A DNA stretch of 64,000 nt from Mucilaginibacter sp. OK268 (lineage in GTDB: Bacteria; Bacteroidota; Bacteroidia; Sphingobacteriales; Sphingobacteriaceae), in assembly GCF_900103125.1 (NCBI RefSeq), contig NZ_FNJV01000002.1:868001-932000 (forward strand). Direction: 5' to 3'. The notes below the pieces were generated by a model that worked only from the letters and a program-made list of their open reading frames with translations, had not been told where the DNA came from and did no database searches. The first letter of the stretch is position 1. The number at the start of each line of letters is the position of its first letter. Below are positions 62,145 through 64,000 of this stretch, piece after piece. The position numbers were made by a program, and so were the translations under genes.

Positions 62145-64000
62145 ATGCCGGTAAAAGGAAATCAGTTTAAATCAAATAGTTTTAAGGACGATAATCAGCC
62201 CCGTCAAACGGGAAAAGCTGAAAAAGAACGTGTGGCAAAGCGCAGGCTCCCGAGCATGCCGCGATTCGATATGGAGAATGGCAAGGCAGTCAAGATAGCG
62301 GGTTTGCTATCGCTTTTGATGTCTATCTTTTTCCTCATAGCCTTCACTTCCTACCTGTTCACCTGGCAGGAAGACCAGAGTTATATATCAACCACCAACG
62401 GCGGCTGGCACAACCTGGCTACCGGCAAAACCGTACAGGAAATTGCCGATACCGGCAACCCGCAGATAGCGCAGAACTGGCTGGGTAAATTTGGCGCGCT
62501 GCTTAGCAACCAGTTCATTTACGAATGGTTTGGTGTAGCGTCGTTCCTATTTGTGTTTATATTTTTTGTAGTTGGCTATCGATTGTTGTTTAAGGTAAGG
62601 TTGTTCTCCATGATCAAAACATTGGGTTACACCCTGTTTGGTATCGTGTTTATTTCCACTACCATTGCCTATTTCCACGCTTTTATTATTGATTACCCGC
62701 ATTACCTGGAAGGTGGCTTTGGCTACTGGACCAACCGCTTGTTGGATGCGCAGATCGGTCCGGCGGGGACGGGTGGTTTCTTGGTATTTGCCGCGCTTAC
62801 CGTACTGGTAATTGCCTATAATATTGATTTTAAACTGCCGCAGCGTAAAAACAGACCGGTAGCGCCTATGGCTGTTAATGAAGTATCGCCCGAGCCGGTT
62901 GAAATGACGGACGAAGAACCGTCTATCCCACTAGAGTGGCCACGGGGTAATAACCGTATCAAAGAAACGCATGTGAACTCCATTATGCCAGAGCCTATGC
63001 AGCAACACCCGTTAACGCAAACGCCTGTTTATCATGAGCCTGTGGTGCTTACACCTTCTTCCACACATGAACCCGAGGAAGAAACGGAGATACCGCTCAC
63101 TATTGATACCAACCGCCCGATGCCTGAGCTGAATGTGGAAAAGACTGACGATGACAAGGCCAAGGACCTGGTGAGTCAGTTTGGAATTTACGACCATAAA
63201 CTCGACCTGGCATCTTACAAAATGCCGCACCTTGATCTGTTGGAGAACCATGGATCAAACAAGATATCAGTTAACGCCGAAGAACTGGAAGCCAACAAGA
63301 ACAAAATTGTTGAAACACTGAACCATTACAATATCGAGATCGATAAGATCAAGGCTACCATTGGGCCAACGGTTACGTTGTACGAGATCATCCCGGCGCC
63401 GGGTGTACGGATCTCCAAGATCAAGAACCTGGAGGATGATATCGCCCTGAGCTTGGCCGCATTGGGTATCCGTATCATCGCGCCAATGCCTGGCAAGGGA
63501 ACCATCGGTATCGAGGTACCAAACCAAAATCCAGAAATGGTGTCGATGCGCTCTATCTTGTCGACAGAAAAATTCCAGAATACCACCATGGACCTGCCTA
63601 TTGCTTTAGGCAAAACCATATCCAACGAAGTATTCATTGCCGATCTGGCCAAGATGCCGCACTTACTGGTGGCGGGTGCTACCGGTCAGGGTAAATCGGT
63701 TGGTATCAACGCTATATTAGTTTCACTGCTGTACAAAAAGCACCCATCCGAACTGAAGTTTGTACTGGTGGATCCCAAAAAGGTGGAACTCACGCTTTTC
63801 CGTAAAATTGAAAGACACTTTTTGGCTAAACTGCCCGATGAAGGCGATGCCATTATTACCGATACTAAGAAGGTGGTGAACACGCTCAATTCGCTTTGTA
63901 TTGAGATGGATCAGCGTTATGACCTGCTGAAAGATGCCCAGGTACGTAACCTGAAAGAGTACAATGCCAAATTTGTAAACCGTAAGATCAGCGATCCCGA
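62145..64000 (+). CDS. ftsK: FtsK/SpoIIIE DNA translocase, 5' part
   Basis: The first 618 codons of a DNA translocase; the gene continues beyond the window. A basic N-terminal tail is followed by four membrane segments (about residues 50-210) that anchor it at the division septum. A charged linker with acidic and Pro-rich patches lies at about 235-345. The alpha domain then leads to the RecA-like motor with the Walker A motif GATGQGKS (residues 511-518) and the block VLVDPKKVELTLF. It pumps chromosome ends through the septum during division. The start follows a -7 box by 24 bases; other ATGs upstream are out of frame. Confidence 0.95.
   Translation, partial: MPVKGNQFKSNSFKDDNQPRQTGKAEKERVAKRRLPSMPRFDMENGKAVKIAGLLSLLMSIFFLIAFTSYLFTWQEDQSYISTTNGGWHNLATGKTVQEIADTGNPQIAQNWLGKFGALLSNQFIYEWFGVASFLFVFIFFVVGYRLLFKVRLFSMIKTLGYTLFGIVFISTTIAYFHAFIIDYPHYLEGGFGYWTNRLLDAQIGPAGTGGFLVFAALTVLVIAYNIDFKLPQRKNRPVAPMAVNEVSPEPVEMTDEEPSIPLEWPRGNNRIKETHVNSIMPEPMQQHPLTQTPVYHEPVVLTPSSTHEPEEETEIPLTIDTNRPMPELNVEKTDDDKAKDLVSQFGIYDHKLDLASYKMPHLDLLENHGSNKISVNAEELEANKNKIVETLNHYNIEIDKIKATIGPTVTLYEIIPAPGVRISKIKNLEDDIALSLAALGIRIIAPMPGKGTIGIEVPNQNPEMVSMRSILSTEKFQNTTMDLPIALGKTISNEVFIADLAKMPHLLVAGATGQGKSVGINAILVSLLYKKHPSELKFVLVDPKKVELTLFRKIERHFLAKLPDEGDAIITDTKKVVNTLNSLCIEMDQRYDLLKDAQVRNLKEYNAKFVNRKISDP

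Overview
The window looks like chromosome of a Bacteroidota species in the Sphingobacteriaceae, probably Mucilaginibacter or a close relative. This rests on gene content and signals, not on a database search: a SusC/SusD pair, many lipoproteins with short lipoboxes, VCBS/FG-GAP and vanadium haloperoxidase lipoproteins, promoter boxes of the Bacteroidota TAnnTTTG type, and very few strong Shine-Dalgarno sites. No rRNA, tRNA, CRISPR array or transposase gene was seen.

Layout. 1-10 kb: secreted nuclease, penicillin-acylase-type Ntn hydrolase, small membrane protein, SYLF lipid-binding protein, stand-alone LuxE-like acyl-protein synthetase, PH-SHOCT protein, a RES/Xre toxin-antitoxin pair, tyrS and an AcpH-like gene. 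10-16 kb: rpsA with an unusual leader, an ACT-domain protein, pyrR and pyrB separated by a four-helix-bundle gene enclosed in near-perfect inverted repeats, and a class C beta-lactamase-type hydrolase. 16.8-25 kb: a tripartite RND efflux operon (TolC, pump and membrane fusion protein, minus strand), a divergent LysR regulator, and a GH8 glycosidase with a palindrome read through in frame. 25.5-30 kb: AraC, VOC, DUF1569, ankyrin and amine oxidase genes among many palindromic repeats.

30.2-43.6 kb: a minus-strand run of SusC, SusD, a large VCBS/ASPIC-UnbV lipoprotein, a vanadium haloperoxidase and two paralogous CxxCH plus beta-propeller lipoproteins. This is the most distinctive gene set here and looks like one surface system for uptake coupled to oxidation. 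Upstream are a GH3 beta-glucosidase and a divergent Nudix-type (AraR/NrtR-like) regulator. 47.8-56.2 kb: a small hypothetical protein, an M1 metallopeptidase, a GH79-like glycosidase, an EamA exporter with a divergent MocR regulator, and a sterol-desaturase-like enzyme. 56.4-60.7 kb: a ModE-like regulator, TonB receptor, di-heme peroxidase and a molybdopterin-oxidoreductase-like domain protein. 61.2-64 kb: an ankyrin protein and the 5' part of ftsK, which runs off the window.

The non-coding DNA is rich in structure. There is a 145-nt cloverleaf-like repeat in three copies, a 255-nt element directly after the stop codon of two unrelated genes, several families of long hairpins, and palindromes that supply start-proximal or stop-codon sequence to genes. 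Gene functions are inferred from motifs and family resemblance read by eye. Repeat relationships were read directly from the sequence.
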